Source of the DNA: Lachnospiraceae bacterium
GTDB taxonomy: Bacteria > Bacillota > Clostridia > Lachnospirales > Lachnospiraceae
Direction: 5' to 3'
Assembly (NCBI GenBank): GCA_017626325.1
Contig: JAGAIZ010000066.1
Span: 1 to 64,000, forward strand
DNA: 64,000 nucleotides
The translations under genes were made by a program, and so were the position numbers. The stretch's first letter is position 1, and each line of letters starts with the position of its first letter. Shown in pieces: positions 7,904 to 16,346 of this stretch. A model generated the notes under the pieces. It did no database searches and had not been told where the DNA came from. It worked only from the letters and a program-made list of their open reading frames with translations.

Positions 7904-9373
7904 ATGACCGTAAACAATGTGAACGCACTGCTTCAGTACAGCGCAGGTCAGACAGCTCCGGTCGGCGGCAGTCAGGATGAGACAGTCAAAGAAGGCTTCG
8001 ATCAGCTTATGACCAAAATGAGCGATCAGTTGAGCAGACAGCAGTCTGATGCGGGAGAAGGTCAGACGATGGCGAAGACGACTGTGGCAGAGACGATGTC
8101 TGCCAAGGAACCGGTACAGAAGGACAGCGGCGTTCAGACTGCGGATGCGCAGGATTCTGTACAGTCAGACAAGACGGAGAATACGGCGCGGCAGGATGAA
8201 AGCAAAGAAACTGCCGGGGAGACAGAAAGCGTCAGCACGGATGAGGTACAGAAGGAAGCAGAGCAAAAGGGCGAAGAGCTTGTGCAGGATATTGCGGAAG
8301 AAATGGATGTGACGCCGGAAGAGGTAGTGGCAGCCATGGAAGTACTCGGACTGACAATGCTGGAACTCTTTGACCCAGACAATCTGAAACAGTTGTTATT
8401 GAATCTTGCGGACTGTACGGATGAGGTGGCGCTTGTAACCAATGAGACCCTCTACGATAATCTGCAGAATCTGCTGACGATAGCGGATGAGGATCTGGGG
8501 CAGTTGGCTGAGGAGCTTGGTATCAGCAAGGATGAACTTAATACCTTATTGACGCAGATGGTTTCTGCGCAGACGGAAACTGACATGCAGGAGACGATGC
8601 CGGAGCAGGCTATGCCGGAAGTGAATCTGGAAGGCATGAAGGATTATACCATATCGGTTCAGAAAGACGGCGAGACCGTACAGATGAAGGTAACCGTGGA
8701 TGATGCAAGCGGCGCCAAAAGCGTTACGGAGGAAGTGACAGACGCTCCTGCGGCAGAGGTACAGAGCTTCTCCAGACAGAAAGAAAACCAGGCTTTTGCA
8801 GGAAATAAGGGAGAGAGCGGCAGCTTTACAGGAGACGCTTTCATGCAGACGCCCGCACAGCAGGCGGAGGTAAGCGAAGTACAGACGGCGGAGCCGGTGT
8901 TCCAGTCAGCCCAGACAGAAGAAATAATGGATCAGATCATGGAATACATGAAGATCAACCTGAAAGCTGACACACAGGAACTGGAAATGCAGCTGCATCC
9001 TGCTAATTTAGGCAGCGTAAACGTACAGATCGCGGCGAAGGACGGTGTGCTGACAGCGCATTTTACAGCGCAGAATGAAACGGTCCGCGCAGTGATTGAG
9101 ACCCAGCTTATACAGTTAAAGAATCAGTTCGAAGAGCAGGGAATCAAGGTGAACGCGGTAGAAGTCACAGTTGCCGGCCATGCATACGGTGAGCAGTACT
9201 CACAACAGGATGAGAACGCGGCACAGGAGCAGGGCAGGACGAAGAAGGGAATCAGAAGAATCAATCTGGATGAAATCGGCGAAGAGGGAGATCTCGACGC
9301 GATGGATGATTCCGAGCGCATCGCCGTAGAGATGATGCAGGCTAACGGCAGCACGGTAGACTATATGGCATAG
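7904..9373 (+). CDS. fliK: Flagellar hook-length control protein FliK
   Basis: FliK is an exported ruler that sets hook length and switches export specificity through FlhB. The product of 489 residues has a long, Gln/Glu/Thr/Ala-rich, poorly conserved N-terminal part. The conserved C-terminal hook-control domain (about residues 345-430) includes LEMQLHPANLGSVNVQIAA, the family hallmark. An AAAGGAGG site precedes ATG 7904. It lies upstream of flgD, as in other Firmicutes. Confidence 0.93.
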   Translation: MTVNNVNALLQYSAGQTAPVGGSQDETVKEGFDQLMTKMSDQLSRQQSDAGEGQTMAKTTVAETMSAKEPVQKDSGVQTADAQDSVQSDKTENTARQDESKETAGETESVSTDEVQKEAEQKGEELVQDIAEEMDVTPEEVVAAMEVLGLTMLELFDPDNLKQLLLNLADCTDEVALVTNETLYDNLQNLLTIADEDLGQLAEELGISKDELNTLLTQMVSAQTETDMQETMPEQAMPEVNLEGMKDYTISVQKDGETVQMKVTVDDASGAKSVTEEVTDAPAAEVQSFSRQKENQAFAGNKGESGSFTGDAFMQTPAQQAEVSEVQTAEPVFQSAQTEEIMDQIMEYMKINLKADTQELEMQLHPANLGSVNVQIAAKDGVLTAHFTAQNETVRAVIETQLIQLKNQFEEQGIKVNAVEVTVAGHAYGEQYSQQDENAAQEQGRTKKGIRRINLDEIGEEGDLDAMDDSERIAVEMMQANGSTVDYMA

Positions 9374-9399
9374 GATGATACAGAGAAAGGAGTGACATA

Positions 9400-10095
9400 A
9401 TGGGCGTAGTAGGAAAAGTAGAAGACGGTAAGCTGGTGGAATCCACGGCGGCGGCTTCACTGGCGAATAAGGACAGTGTCAAGAAAGATAATTCCACGCT
9501 GGATAAGGATGCGTTTCTGCAGCTTCTGGTAGCGCAGATGAAGTATCAGGATCCGCTGGAGCCTACCTCCAACACGGAGTACATATCACAGTACGCGACA
9601 TTCTCGGAATTAGAGCAGATGCAGAATATGAGCGCGTCATTGGAGCTTTCGAGAGCATCGGCGCTGGTCGGTGAGACCGTACTTTTGAAGGTGACGGACA
9701 GCTCCGGGCATACAACCACGGTACAGGGCAATGTAGATTATGTTGTCTATGAGAACAGTAAAGCATACCTGTCTGTCAATGGAGAATTGTATTCCATGGA
9801 CGATCTGGATACGGTGGCAGATCCGGCATATCTGGAAGCATATGCGCTGGCGGCTGAGTTCCTGAATCTATACAACAAGCTTCCTGAGGTCGGCAAGCTT
9901 ACGATCAGCGACAGAGAGAACGTGGAGAAGCTGCAGAGTATCTATGACGGAATGACGGATTATCAGAAGAAGTTCTTAACAGACGATTATGTGGATGGTC
10001 TGGAGAAGTATACTGCGAGAATGAAGGATCTGATCGCGAAGTATGAAGATGATAATAAGACTTCGGAGGATGAAGACGGAGACGAAGAGAAGTAA
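9400..10095 (+). CDS. flgD: Flagellar hook assembly (cap) protein FlgD with extra C-terminal helical module
   Basis: FlgD is the hook scaffolding cap. The conserved N-terminal part (residues 30-80) contains DAFLQLLVAQMKYQDPLEP and EYISQYATFSELEQM, which are diagnostic. A short beta-rich segment follows (about 80-135). The last part (about 140-220) is predicted helical, with LPEVGKLTISDRENVEKLQ and a YDGMTDYQKKFL segment. This resembles helical repeat modules seen in Gram-positive cell-surface proteins more than the usual FlgD C-terminus. The tail is acidic. It sits between fliK and the small flagellar operon protein. Confidence 0.93.
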   Translation: MGVVGKVEDGKLVESTAAASLANKDSVKKDNSTLDKDAFLQLLVAQMKYQDPLEPTSNTEYISQYATFSELEQMQNMSASLELSRASALVGETVLLKVTDSSGHTTTVQGNVDYVVYENSKAYLSVNGELYSMDDLDTVADPAYLEAYALAAEFLNLYNKLPEVGKLTISDRENVEKLQSIYDGMTDYQKKFLTDDYVDGLEKYTARMKDLIAKYEDDNKTSEDEDGDEEK

Positions 10096-10139
10096 GATGC
10101 CAACGGACTGGCGGATAAGCAATCTCAGGGAGGAGCAGG

Positions 10140-10547
10140 ATGATGAAGATTCAGAATAATCAATACCTTTCTCTTGAACGGATGCAGGATCAGTTCTTAA
10201 GCCAGAATAAGCAGACGGCAGGCAGCCTGAAGCGGGAGGGGCTTAGCTTTCAGGATATTCTGTCTAAGAAGACGGAGAATATTCCGGATGCGGGAGAGAT
10301 CAAATTCTCCAAGCATGCGGCTAACCGCCTGATAGACCGGAACATCGAATTAACTGAGGAGCAGGTGGAACGCCTGAATCTGGGCGCGGCGAAAGCCGGA
10401 GCAAAGGGAATCAACGAGTCGTTGGTGATTGTTGATTCACTCGCTTTTATCGTAAACGTACCGAACCAGACGGTTATTACTGCGATGGATCAGACGGAAA
10501 CGGATGAAAATGTATTTACGAATATTGATGGAGCCGTAATTATATAG
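10140..10547 (+). CDS. Flagellar operon protein (TIGR02530-like)
   Basis: A small soluble protein of 135 residues found between flgD and flgE. The central motif IKFSKHAANRLIDRNIELTEE and the C-terminal SLAFIVNVPNQTVITAMD match the conserved flagellar operon protein family TIGR02530, by memory of the family and its position. Its biochemical role is not established. A GGAGGAG site lies just before ATG 10140; the next codon is also ATG and could be the start. Confidence 0.82.
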   Translation: MMKIQNNQYLSLERMQDQFLSQNKQTAGSLKREGLSFQDILSKKTENIPDAGEIKFSKHAANRLIDRNIELTEEQVERLNLGAAKAGAKGINESLVIVDSLAFIVNVPNQTVITAMDQTETDENVFTNIDGAVII

Positions 10548-10552
10548 CCGGA

Positions 10553-10600
10553 CCTTGACGGAGGCTGACGTCCCTGACTGACAGATGGGACAGGGCGGTT
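10553..10600 (+). repeat. CTGAC-rich intergenic stretch with GTCCC/GGGAC inverted repeat
   Basis: The gap before flgE repeats the word CTGAC or TGACGG several times. It also holds GTCCC and GGGAC as an inverted repeat with a 12-base loop, shortly before the flgE ribosome binding site AAGGAGG. No T run follows, so it is not a clear terminator. Its role is unknown. Confidence 0.35.
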
Positions 10601-10629
10601 TCAGAGAAGTATAAGGAGGTCATTTCACT

Positions 10630-12624
10630 ATGATGAGATCATTGTTCTCTGGCGTGGCGGGTCTTAAGACACACCAGACCAGAATGGATGTTATAGGTAA
10701 TAACATCGCAAATGTAAACACAACAGCATATAAATCACAGTCGATGGTATTCAGCGACTTATTATATCAGACGACGCAGGCAGCTTCCGGCGCTAATGCC
10801 GCGACGGGACGAGGCGGTATCAATGCGCGCCAGATCGGTCTTGGTTCCAAGACGGGCGCGATTTCCACTTCGATTACGACGCAGGGTTCCGCGCAGTCCA
10901 CGAATAACCCGTTCGATATTATGATCACGGGAGATTCTTTCTTTATCGTGAACGATGGTTCACAGAATTTCTTCACAAGAGACGGTTCCTTCACAATCGA
11001 CGGTGCGGGCAATCTGGTTATGTCTACTACCGGATATAAGGTTATGGGCTGGCAGACGGACGCGGAAGGCAATATTATGGCCGACGCCGTATCCGCGCTG
11101 CAGATTATGAACGCGGGTAATCTCACTTATCCGGCGGAGGCTACGACAGCAGCGTACGCATCCGGTATTGTGGATAAGACCGATACCCAGTTGTCAAGCT
11201 CGGCAGGTAAGATCATGATGCTGTCCTTCTATGACGCGCAGGGCTATGAGTATACTGCTAAGTTCAGCATACACAGCACCGGTACGGACGGAGACTTCCG
11301 TGTGAAACTGGATGATATCCTGGGAACCGGCGAAGACGGCGAGGTTTATTCGCTGAAGGATATTTATGGATTGAGTGATATCAGTCAGGTGGCAAGCTTT
11401 GGCGCCAATGGAACGGCTTCTACGACAGAATTGTATAATCTGGTGAATAACGCGAGATATGATGACGCAAACAACCAGTATTTTATGACCTATACCGAAG
11501 CCGATGTACTGAATGGTTATTCTACCAATCCGCTGATTGCCGCCGCTACTACGGCGACGGTTCAGTTAAATGACGGCGCTACGGTAGCTGCGGGAGGTAC
11601 TGTCAATGTAGAAGTAGTAACCGGACTGACCAAGAATGAACTGACGGCCGAGCCCTATAATCTGATTTACGACAGCGCGACAAACACCTACTGGAAGGAT
11701 CTGGGCGACGGCAATGGTACGGTTCAGATTAATACGGAGGCTGCTTGGCAGACTGCGCTTGGCATCACGGGACTGACTGCGGTGCCGACGATCAATACGA
11801 CTGACGGCAGTATCCAGATTACCTGCACCGTACCGCTTACTGCATCTATGGACTGCACCTACAATGCGAATACTAAGATGTTTGAGACGGAGCTTACAGG
11901 TGATGATATCTATAAGGCATACGGCCTTGAGAACACGTCGGATGTTACGTATACGATCGAGTCGGTAGTTTCCGACGGCACGGCCCAGATTACCAAGACG
12001 GTGGATGACAGCGGCAATCACCTCTATCTGAGTACCGACGACGGTTCTTTTGAGGGTATCGGTACGCACAATGCGAGCAGTACTGCCGTAACGCTTAACT
12101 TTAACGGCAGCGCCACTACACTCAGCGGCGAGACGATCGACTTAAGCGCATTTAACGATATTTCCATAGATTTCTCCAAGGTATTCGGCTCCGGCAACGG
12201 CGGCCTGTCCACCATCGGTATGGATAAAGGCGACCTGGGCGGCTATAACACGGGCAGAACCTACGGAGAGATGATCGGCGTGGAAGTAGGGCAGGACGGT
12301 AAGATCACCGCTTCCTATGACAATGGTCAGACGAAGCTCTTAGGCCAGATCGCGGTAGCGAACTTCGCGAATCCTTCCGGTCTTGCCAAACAGGGCAATA
12401 ACCTTTATTCCGCGACGATGAACTCGGGCGATTTCGACGGTATCGGCGACGATATCACGGCAAGCGGCGGTTCCATGGAATCCGGCGTGCTGGAAATGAG
12501 TAACGTGGATCTGTCCTCCGAATTCACGGAGATGATTACGACACAGCGTGGTTTCCAGGCAAACAGCCGTATTATTACCGTATCTGATACGCTGCTTGAG
12601 GAGCTTGTCAATCTGAAGAGATAG
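10630..12624 (+). CDS. flgE: Flagellar hook protein FlgE
   Basis: FlgE is the hook subunit, built under FlgD and measured by FliK. The product of 664 residues has the N-terminal rod/hook motif NNIANVNTTAYKSQ near residue 20 and the C-terminal motif LSSEFTEMITTQRGFQANSR with LLEELVNLKR at the end, both forming the conserved D0 coiled coil. The large central region (about residues 150-580) is Thr/Ser/Gly/Asp-rich, as expected of surface-exposed hook domains, and is longer than in enterics. An ATAAGGAGG site precedes ATG 10630. It is the last gene before a terminator. Confidence 0.95.
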   Translation: MMRSLFSGVAGLKTHQTRMDVIGNNIANVNTTAYKSQSMVFSDLLYQTTQAASGANAATGRGGINARQIGLGSKTGAISTSITTQGSAQSTNNPFDIMITGDSFFIVNDGSQNFFTRDGSFTIDGAGNLVMSTTGYKVMGWQTDAEGNIMADAVSALQIMNAGNLTYPAEATTAAYASGIVDKTDTQLSSSAGKIMMLSFYDAQGYEYTAKFSIHSTGTDGDFRVKLDDILGTGEDGEVYSLKDIYGLSDISQVASFGANGTASTTELYNLVNNARYDDANNQYFMTYTEADVLNGYSTNPLIAAATTATVQLNDGATVAAGGTVNVEVVTGLTKNELTAEPYNLIYDSATNTYWKDLGDGNGTVQINTEAAWQTALGITGLTAVPTINTTDGSIQITCTVPLTASMDCTYNANTKMFETELTGDDIYKAYGLENTSDVTYTIESVVSDGTAQITKTVDDSGNHLYLSTDDGSFEGIGTHNASSTAVTLNFNGSATTLSGETIDLSAFNDISIDFSKVFGSGNGGLSTIGMDKGDLGGYNTGRTYGEMIGVEVGQDGKITASYDNGQTKLLGQIAVANFANPSGLAKQGNNLYSATMNSGDFDGIGDDITASGGSMESGVLEMSNVDLSSEFTEMITTQRGFQANSRIITVSDTLLEELVNLKR

Positions 12625-12626
12625 TA

Positions 12627-12689
12627 GTGTGAAAAATCCATATGCGAAAGATTTTTCACACGCAAATTTGGGCTTGCGCCCAAATTCGC
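12627..12689 (+). repeat. Two-hairpin element related to the tandem modules at 34.77-35.04 kb
   Basis: Immediately after flgE come a perfect 12-bp hairpin, GTGTGAAAAATC (12627-12638) with GATTTTTCACAC (12650-12661), and then a second one. The second pairs GCAAATTTGGGC (12662-12673) with GCCCAAATTCGC (12678-12689) around loop TTGC, with one mismatch. The same pair of motifs, TGAAAAATC then CAAATTTG, opens each module near 34.8-35.0 kb. I see no matching third and fourth hairpins here. Confidence 0.6.
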
Positions 12690-12727
12690 AGGTTGAGCAA
12701 GAATGGAAGATTAAAGTGAGCAGACAG

Positions 12728-12769
12728 AGAGGGGCTTTCCTGTTACGATGGGAAGGTTCCTCTTTCTTT
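12728..12769 (+). terminator. Rho-independent terminator after flgE
   Basis: AGAGGGGCTTTCC (12728-12740) pairs with GGAAGGTTCCTCT (12751-12763) over 13 positions, counting three G-T wobbles, with a 10-base loop and then TTCTTTG. This is a plausible intrinsic terminator, leaky because the T run is interrupted. It would separate the flgB-flgE unit from the swrD-onward unit. Confidence 0.6.
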
Positions 12770-12842
12770 GCGAGCGGTCGAATCCGAAATGCGGCGTGTT
12801 TCGGGGCTGCATAGATCTTAACGGATTTTATACAAAAAAATT

Positions 12843-12871
12843 TTGCAGTTTCACAGGATGTATGGTAAAAT
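12843..12871 (+). promoter_or_regulatory. Internal SigA promoter driving swrD-motAB-fliL onward
   Basis: TTGCAG at 12843-12848 and TAAAAT at 12866-12871 are spaced by exactly 17 bp, and TG at 12863-12864 forms an extended -10. It lies about 48 bp before swrD, after the terminator. It should let the second half of the flagellar cluster be transcribed independently. Confidence 0.7.
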
Positions 12872-12918
12872 AAATAAGCTTTATGAATCTGATATATGTT
12901 TACATATAGGAGTATGCA

Positions 12919-13104
12919 ATGGTAGAAGTTACGAAAATCAACGGGGTCAAGGTGCTGATCAATCCGGATTTGCTGGAGTTGGTGGAAGAGACGCCTGACA
13001 CGGTGCTTTCTTTTACGACCGGGCGGAAAATTATTGTAAAAGAAAGTAGACAAGAAGTGAAAAATTTAGTAAAATCGTATAGAAAGGATATTTTTGCAAA
13101 TTAG
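12919..13104 (+). CDS. swrD: SwrD/FlbD family small flagellar protein
   Basis: A protein of 61 residues beginning MVEVTKINGVKVLINPDLLE, with the conserved pattern (I/V)TxxxGxxxxINPxLIExI followed by a T-x-x-x-G-x-K-x-x-V-K/R-E segment (residues 34-43, FTTGRKIIVKE). This is the FlbD/YlzI family. In B. subtilis SwrD, encoded at the same place in the fla/che operon, increases motor power. Here it is the gene directly before motA, which agrees with a stator-related role (inference). An AGGAG site precedes ATG 12919. Confidence 0.9.
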   Translation: MVEVTKINGVKVLINPDLLELVEETPDTVLSFTTGRKIIVKESRQEVKNLVKSYRKDIFAN

Positions 13105-13125
13105 TGTAAAAACGGGTGGATATAG

Positions 13126-13923
13126 ATGGATTTAGCTTCGATTCTTGGTTTGGTATTATGTTTTGTCCTGATGATATTCGGTATTTTATATGGAAATGAA
13201 CCAGCGGCGCTTTTACGATTTTTGGACGCACCGTCAGCGCTGATTACATTTGGCGGTTCGTTCATGTGTATTCTTGCAAGTTATCCGCTCCAGGAGTATC
13301 TGGATGGTCTTAAGAGCATCAGATTGATCTTTAAGACATCGACGATGGATGTTCCGGCAATTATTCAGAAGATTATAGATTTATCTAATGTGGCGCGTAA
13401 GGAAGGTCTGCTTTCGCTGGAAGAAGCGGCGGAGGACGTTGAAGACGGGTTCCTTAAGAAAGGAATCCTGCTGATTGTCGATGGTACGGATCCCGAGCTT
13501 GTACGTGCTATTATGGAGACAGAACTTGTCAGCGTGGAGGACCGCCATAAAGGCAAGATCGGATTCTGGGAGAACCTGGGTGCGATGGGTCCTGCCTGGG
13601 GTATGATTGGTACGCTGATCGGTCTGATTAACATGCTGCAGGATATGGACGACCCTTCGTCCATCGGTCCTTCTATGGCGGTTGCTTTGATTACAACATT
13701 ATATGGTTCCATTCTTGCCAACTGGATCTGCAATCCGGTGGCGACGAAGCTGAAAGGTAAGAATGCGGAAGAAATGATGGTGAAGGAGATAGAGATCGAG
13801 GGCCTTTTGTCGATTCAGGCAGGAGAGAACCCGCGAGTAATTGAAGAAAAACTGAAATCCTTCCTGGCACCTAAGGACAGAGAAACTCAGAATGAAGAAA
13901 GCGGAGGTGAAGCAGATGGCTAA
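13126..13923 (+). CDS. motA: Flagellar motor stator protein MotA
   Basis: MotA forms the ring of the ion-driven stator that pushes on FliG. The product of 265 residues has four predicted transmembrane segments. They lie at about residues 4-24 and 30-50, then 147-170 and 180-205 after a cytoplasmic loop carrying charged torque residues. The motif WENLGAMGPAWGMIGTLIGL is typical. It overlaps motB by 8 bases, indicating coupled synthesis. Whether the coupling ion is proton or sodium cannot be told from this sequence alone. Confidence 0.95.
   Translation: MDLASILGLVLCFVLMIFGILYGNEPAALLRFLDAPSALITFGGSFMCILASYPLQEYLDGLKSIRLIFKTSTMDVPAIIQKIIDLSNVARKEGLLSLEEAAEDVEDGFLKKGILLIVDGTDPELVRAIMETELVSVEDRHKGKIGFWENLGAMGPAWGMIGTLIGLINMLQDMDDPSSIGPSMAVALITTLYGSILANWICNPVATKLKGKNAEEMMVKEIEIEGLLSIQAGENPRVIEEKLKSFLAPKDRETQNEESGGEADG
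13903..13918 (+). promoter_or_regulatory. Ribosome binding site that decides the motB start
   Basis: GGAGGTGA at 13903-13910 lies 5 bases before ATG 13916, whose product starts MAKKKPDEPPKG as MotB proteins do. The upstream in-frame ATG at 13892 has no such site. Confidence 0.75.
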
Positions 13924-14722
13924 GAAGAAGCCGGATGAACCCCCAAAAGGCGCGCCGGCGTGGCAGTCGACTTTTGCGGACCTGATGAATCTGCTACTCT
14001 GCTTTTTCGTGTTGTTGTTTTCCATGTCCACCGTAGATGCGCAGAAGTTTGAAGAAGTGGTAGCGTCTTTCAACCAGACGTTTTCGATCTTCTCGGCGGG
14101 CGCGACGGCGATCGGCGACGGAATTCTGGTCAGCAACGGCGTCAGCCAGTTGAATGAACTGGATGAATATATTAACAGCACCGGTAAGATGGACGAAGGT
14201 GAGATCGTCTCAGAAGATGTGGCGAACGCACAGCAGAAGGTTGAGGAAGCCCAGTTGGAAGAGGCGGAGGAACTCGCTGAGAAAATACAGGAAGCTGTTG
14301 ACGAACGGGGAATGGGTGAAGATATTGATCTGGATTTTACAACACAATACGTACAGTTGACGTTAAAGGGAGCGTTGCTTTTTGATTCGGGAAGTACGCT
14401 GCTGAAAGAAGAGGCGAAGCCGGTGTTGGAGCAGGTGGGTCTGATTCTGGAGAAATATGCGGATGGAACGATTGAGATAGAAGGGCATACGGACAATGTG
14501 CCGATGTCAGGCGCAAAGTACTCTAACAATGACGAACTTAGTTCGGGACGAGCGCTGTCAGTATTTAATTATCTGTTATCTGTTGCAAATCTGGATCCGG
14601 CGAATGTGAAGCATGCCGGCAGAGGAGAGTATGTGCCGGTGGCGGACAATTCGACAGCGGAAGGAAGAGCCAAAAACAGAAGAGTAGAAATTAAGATATA
14701 TACAACCCTTAGTTCCTATTGA
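13916..14722 (+). CDS. motB: Flagellar motor stator protein MotB
   Basis: MotB anchors the stator to peptidoglycan and carries the ion-binding aspartate. The product has 268 residues: a basic N-terminus, then a single transmembrane helix (about residues 20-40, FADLMNLLLCFFVLLF) with the conserved Asp. A plug/linker region follows, then a C-terminal OmpA-like peptidoglycan-binding domain (about 140-265) with EGHTDNVPMSG and GRAKNRRVEIKI. It follows motA with an 8-base overlap. Confidence 0.95.
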   Translation: MAKKKPDEPPKGAPAWQSTFADLMNLLLCFFVLLFSMSTVDAQKFEEVVASFNQTFSIFSAGATAIGDGILVSNGVSQLNELDEYINSTGKMDEGEIVSEDVANAQQKVEEAQLEEAEELAEKIQEAVDERGMGEDIDLDFTTQYVQLTLKGALLFDSGSTLLKEEAKPVLEQVGLILEKYADGTIEIEGHTDNVPMSGAKYSNNDELSSGRALSVFNYLLSVANLDPANVKHAGRGEYVPVADNSTAEGRAKNRRVEIKIYTTLSSY

Positions 14723-14800
14723 TTGACAGGGATTTATGGTTTACAATAAGTAGGGTTTGCGGCAGGTGATCTGCAATAAGTAAAAGGAGAATATACGGCT

Positions 14801-15328
14801 ATGAAGAAGAATATGATTTCCATTATTATATTGGCTTTGCTCATTGTCAATATCGTGCTGACGGCCATTATGATGTTCAGCGTGACGAGTGCTTCCAGGA
14901 AGACCGCAGCGCTGGTGGATAATATTGCGGCCGCTCTTGATCTGGAGTTGGCAGCCAACGGGGAAGAAGAGGAAGAAGAGCAGGTTTCCATGGAGGACAC
15001 CGAGACTTATCCGATCTCCGAGCCTATGACGATTCTGCTTAAATCGGATGAAGGCGCGGATGGCGAATCGAAGGATCATTATTTTATCGTGTCAGTGACG
15101 CTGTCTATTAACACGAAGGATAAGGGATATAAGACATATGGTTCCGATCTGTCGGCGCAGGAGAATCTGATTAAGAGTGAGATCAGCGACACGTGCGCAC
15201 AGTATACGCTGGAGGAAGTCAAGAATAATCAGGATCAGATCAGGGATGAGATTCTTGAGAGATTACAGACTATGTTTGATTCCAAATTTATCTATAATGT
15301 GTCATTCAGTGATACGATGTTCCAGTAG
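14801..15328 (+). CDS. fliL: Flagellar basal-body associated protein FliL
   Basis: FliL is a single-pass membrane protein that surrounds and supports the stator. The product of 175 residues has one N-terminal transmembrane helix (about residues 5-27), an acidic linker, and an extracytoplasmic domain ending in a typical FliL pattern (RDEILERLQTMFDSKFIYNV and a final SDTMFQ). The 78-base gap before it holds TTGACA at about 14724 but no good -10, so it is probably read from upstream. An AAAAGGAG site is present. Confidence 0.88.
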   Translation: MKKNMISIIILALLIVNIVLTAIMMFSVTSASRKTAALVDNIAAALDLELAANGEEEEEEQVSMEDTETYPISEPMTILLKSDEGADGESKDHYFIVSVTLSINTKDKGYKTYGSDLSAQENLIKSEISDTCAQYTLEEVKNNQDQIRDEILERLQTMFDSKFIYNVSFSDTMFQ

Positions 15329-15362
15329 TATGCATATATAGTACCACAGGAGGTGAACTTTC

Positions 15363-16343
15363 GTGGGAGAGGTACTATCTCAAAGTGAGATTGATAATCT
15401 GCTCGCGGCCTTAAGCAGCGGCGAGTTGGATGCTGGCGATATGAATGACGCCAGCGATAAGCAGGTGAAGAACTATGATTTTAAACGTCCTACAAAGTTC
15501 TCCAAAGAACATCTGCGAACACTGGAAATTATTTACGAGCATTACGGAAGACTGCTTTCGACGAATCTTCCTGTATATCTCAGAAAGAATATACAGGTTT
15601 CTGTGGCAAGTTCTGAGACGGTTATTTTTTCGGAATTTTCGAATGCGCTATCGAATCCGGTTATATTGGGAATTGTTAATTTCCAGCCGCTTGGCGGCAC
15701 GATTATTATTGAGCTTGCGACGCAGCTAGGCTTTGCAATGATTGACAGGATGCTTGGCGGCGCGGGAGATCCTCTTGATAAGAACAGGGATTTCACCGAA
15801 ATAGAGATGACGATTATAGAGAAGATGATGGTAGTCTGTATGCAGCTTATGCGTGAACCATGGAAGAATGTGGTGGATATCAGTCCGGTGATGGAGAGGA
15901 TTGAGACCAATTCTCAGTTCGCTCAGGTTATCGCACCGAATGATATGATCGCAATTGTTACCTTAAATGTGAAAATAGGCGAAGTGGAAGGCTTCATGAA
16001 TATCTGTCTGCCGTTCTTTACGTTAGAGAGCGTTATGGATAAGCTGAATACCAAGTACTGGTACGCTAACATGCAGGAGCAGAACGATGAGGACTTTGAG
16101 GAATATATTGAAGCGCTGATTAAGAGAGTAGACGTTCCTGTGAAGGCGGTGCTTGGCAAGACCAATATATCGGTGAGCGATTTTGTGAATCTGCAGGTCG
16201 GCGATATTATACGGCTGGATACCGAAGCGGAGCAGGATCTTACGGTATATGTTGGCAATATTAAGAAATTCACCGCATTACCGGGCTCGAGCAGAGATAA
16301 ATATGCTGTCAGAGTGACGTCGGTAATTAGAGAGGGGGAATAA
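15363..16343 (+). CDS. fliM: Flagellar motor switch protein FliM
   Basis: FliM forms the C-ring wall and binds phosphorylated CheY. The product of 326 residues starts at GTG 15363 after AGGAGGTG. The N-terminal LSQSEIDNLLAAL (residues 4-16) is the CheY-P docking peptide. The CheC-like middle domain follows, and the C-terminal SpoA domain (about 245-325) meets FliY/FliN. The next gene begins 3 bases after its stop. Confidence 0.96.
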   Translation: MGEVLSQSEIDNLLAALSSGELDAGDMNDASDKQVKNYDFKRPTKFSKEHLRTLEIIYEHYGRLLSTNLPVYLRKNIQVSVASSETVIFSEFSNALSNPVILGIVNFQPLGGTIIIELATQLGFAMIDRMLGGAGDPLDKNRDFTEIEMTIIEKMMVVCMQLMREPWKNVVDISPVMERIETNSQFAQVIAPNDMIAIVTLNVKIGEVEGFMNICLPFFTLESVMDKLNTKYWYANMQEQNDEDFEEYIEALIKRVDVPVKAVLGKTNISVSDFVNLQVGDIIRLDTEAEQDLTVYVGNIKKFTALPGSSRDKYAVRVTSVIREGE

Positions 16344-16346
16344 AGC

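Noticed and set aside
14723..14800. Promoter before fliL (TTGACA at about 14724)
   Set aside because: At 17 bp the -10 would be ATAAGT, a poor match, and the gap is short and inside an operon.
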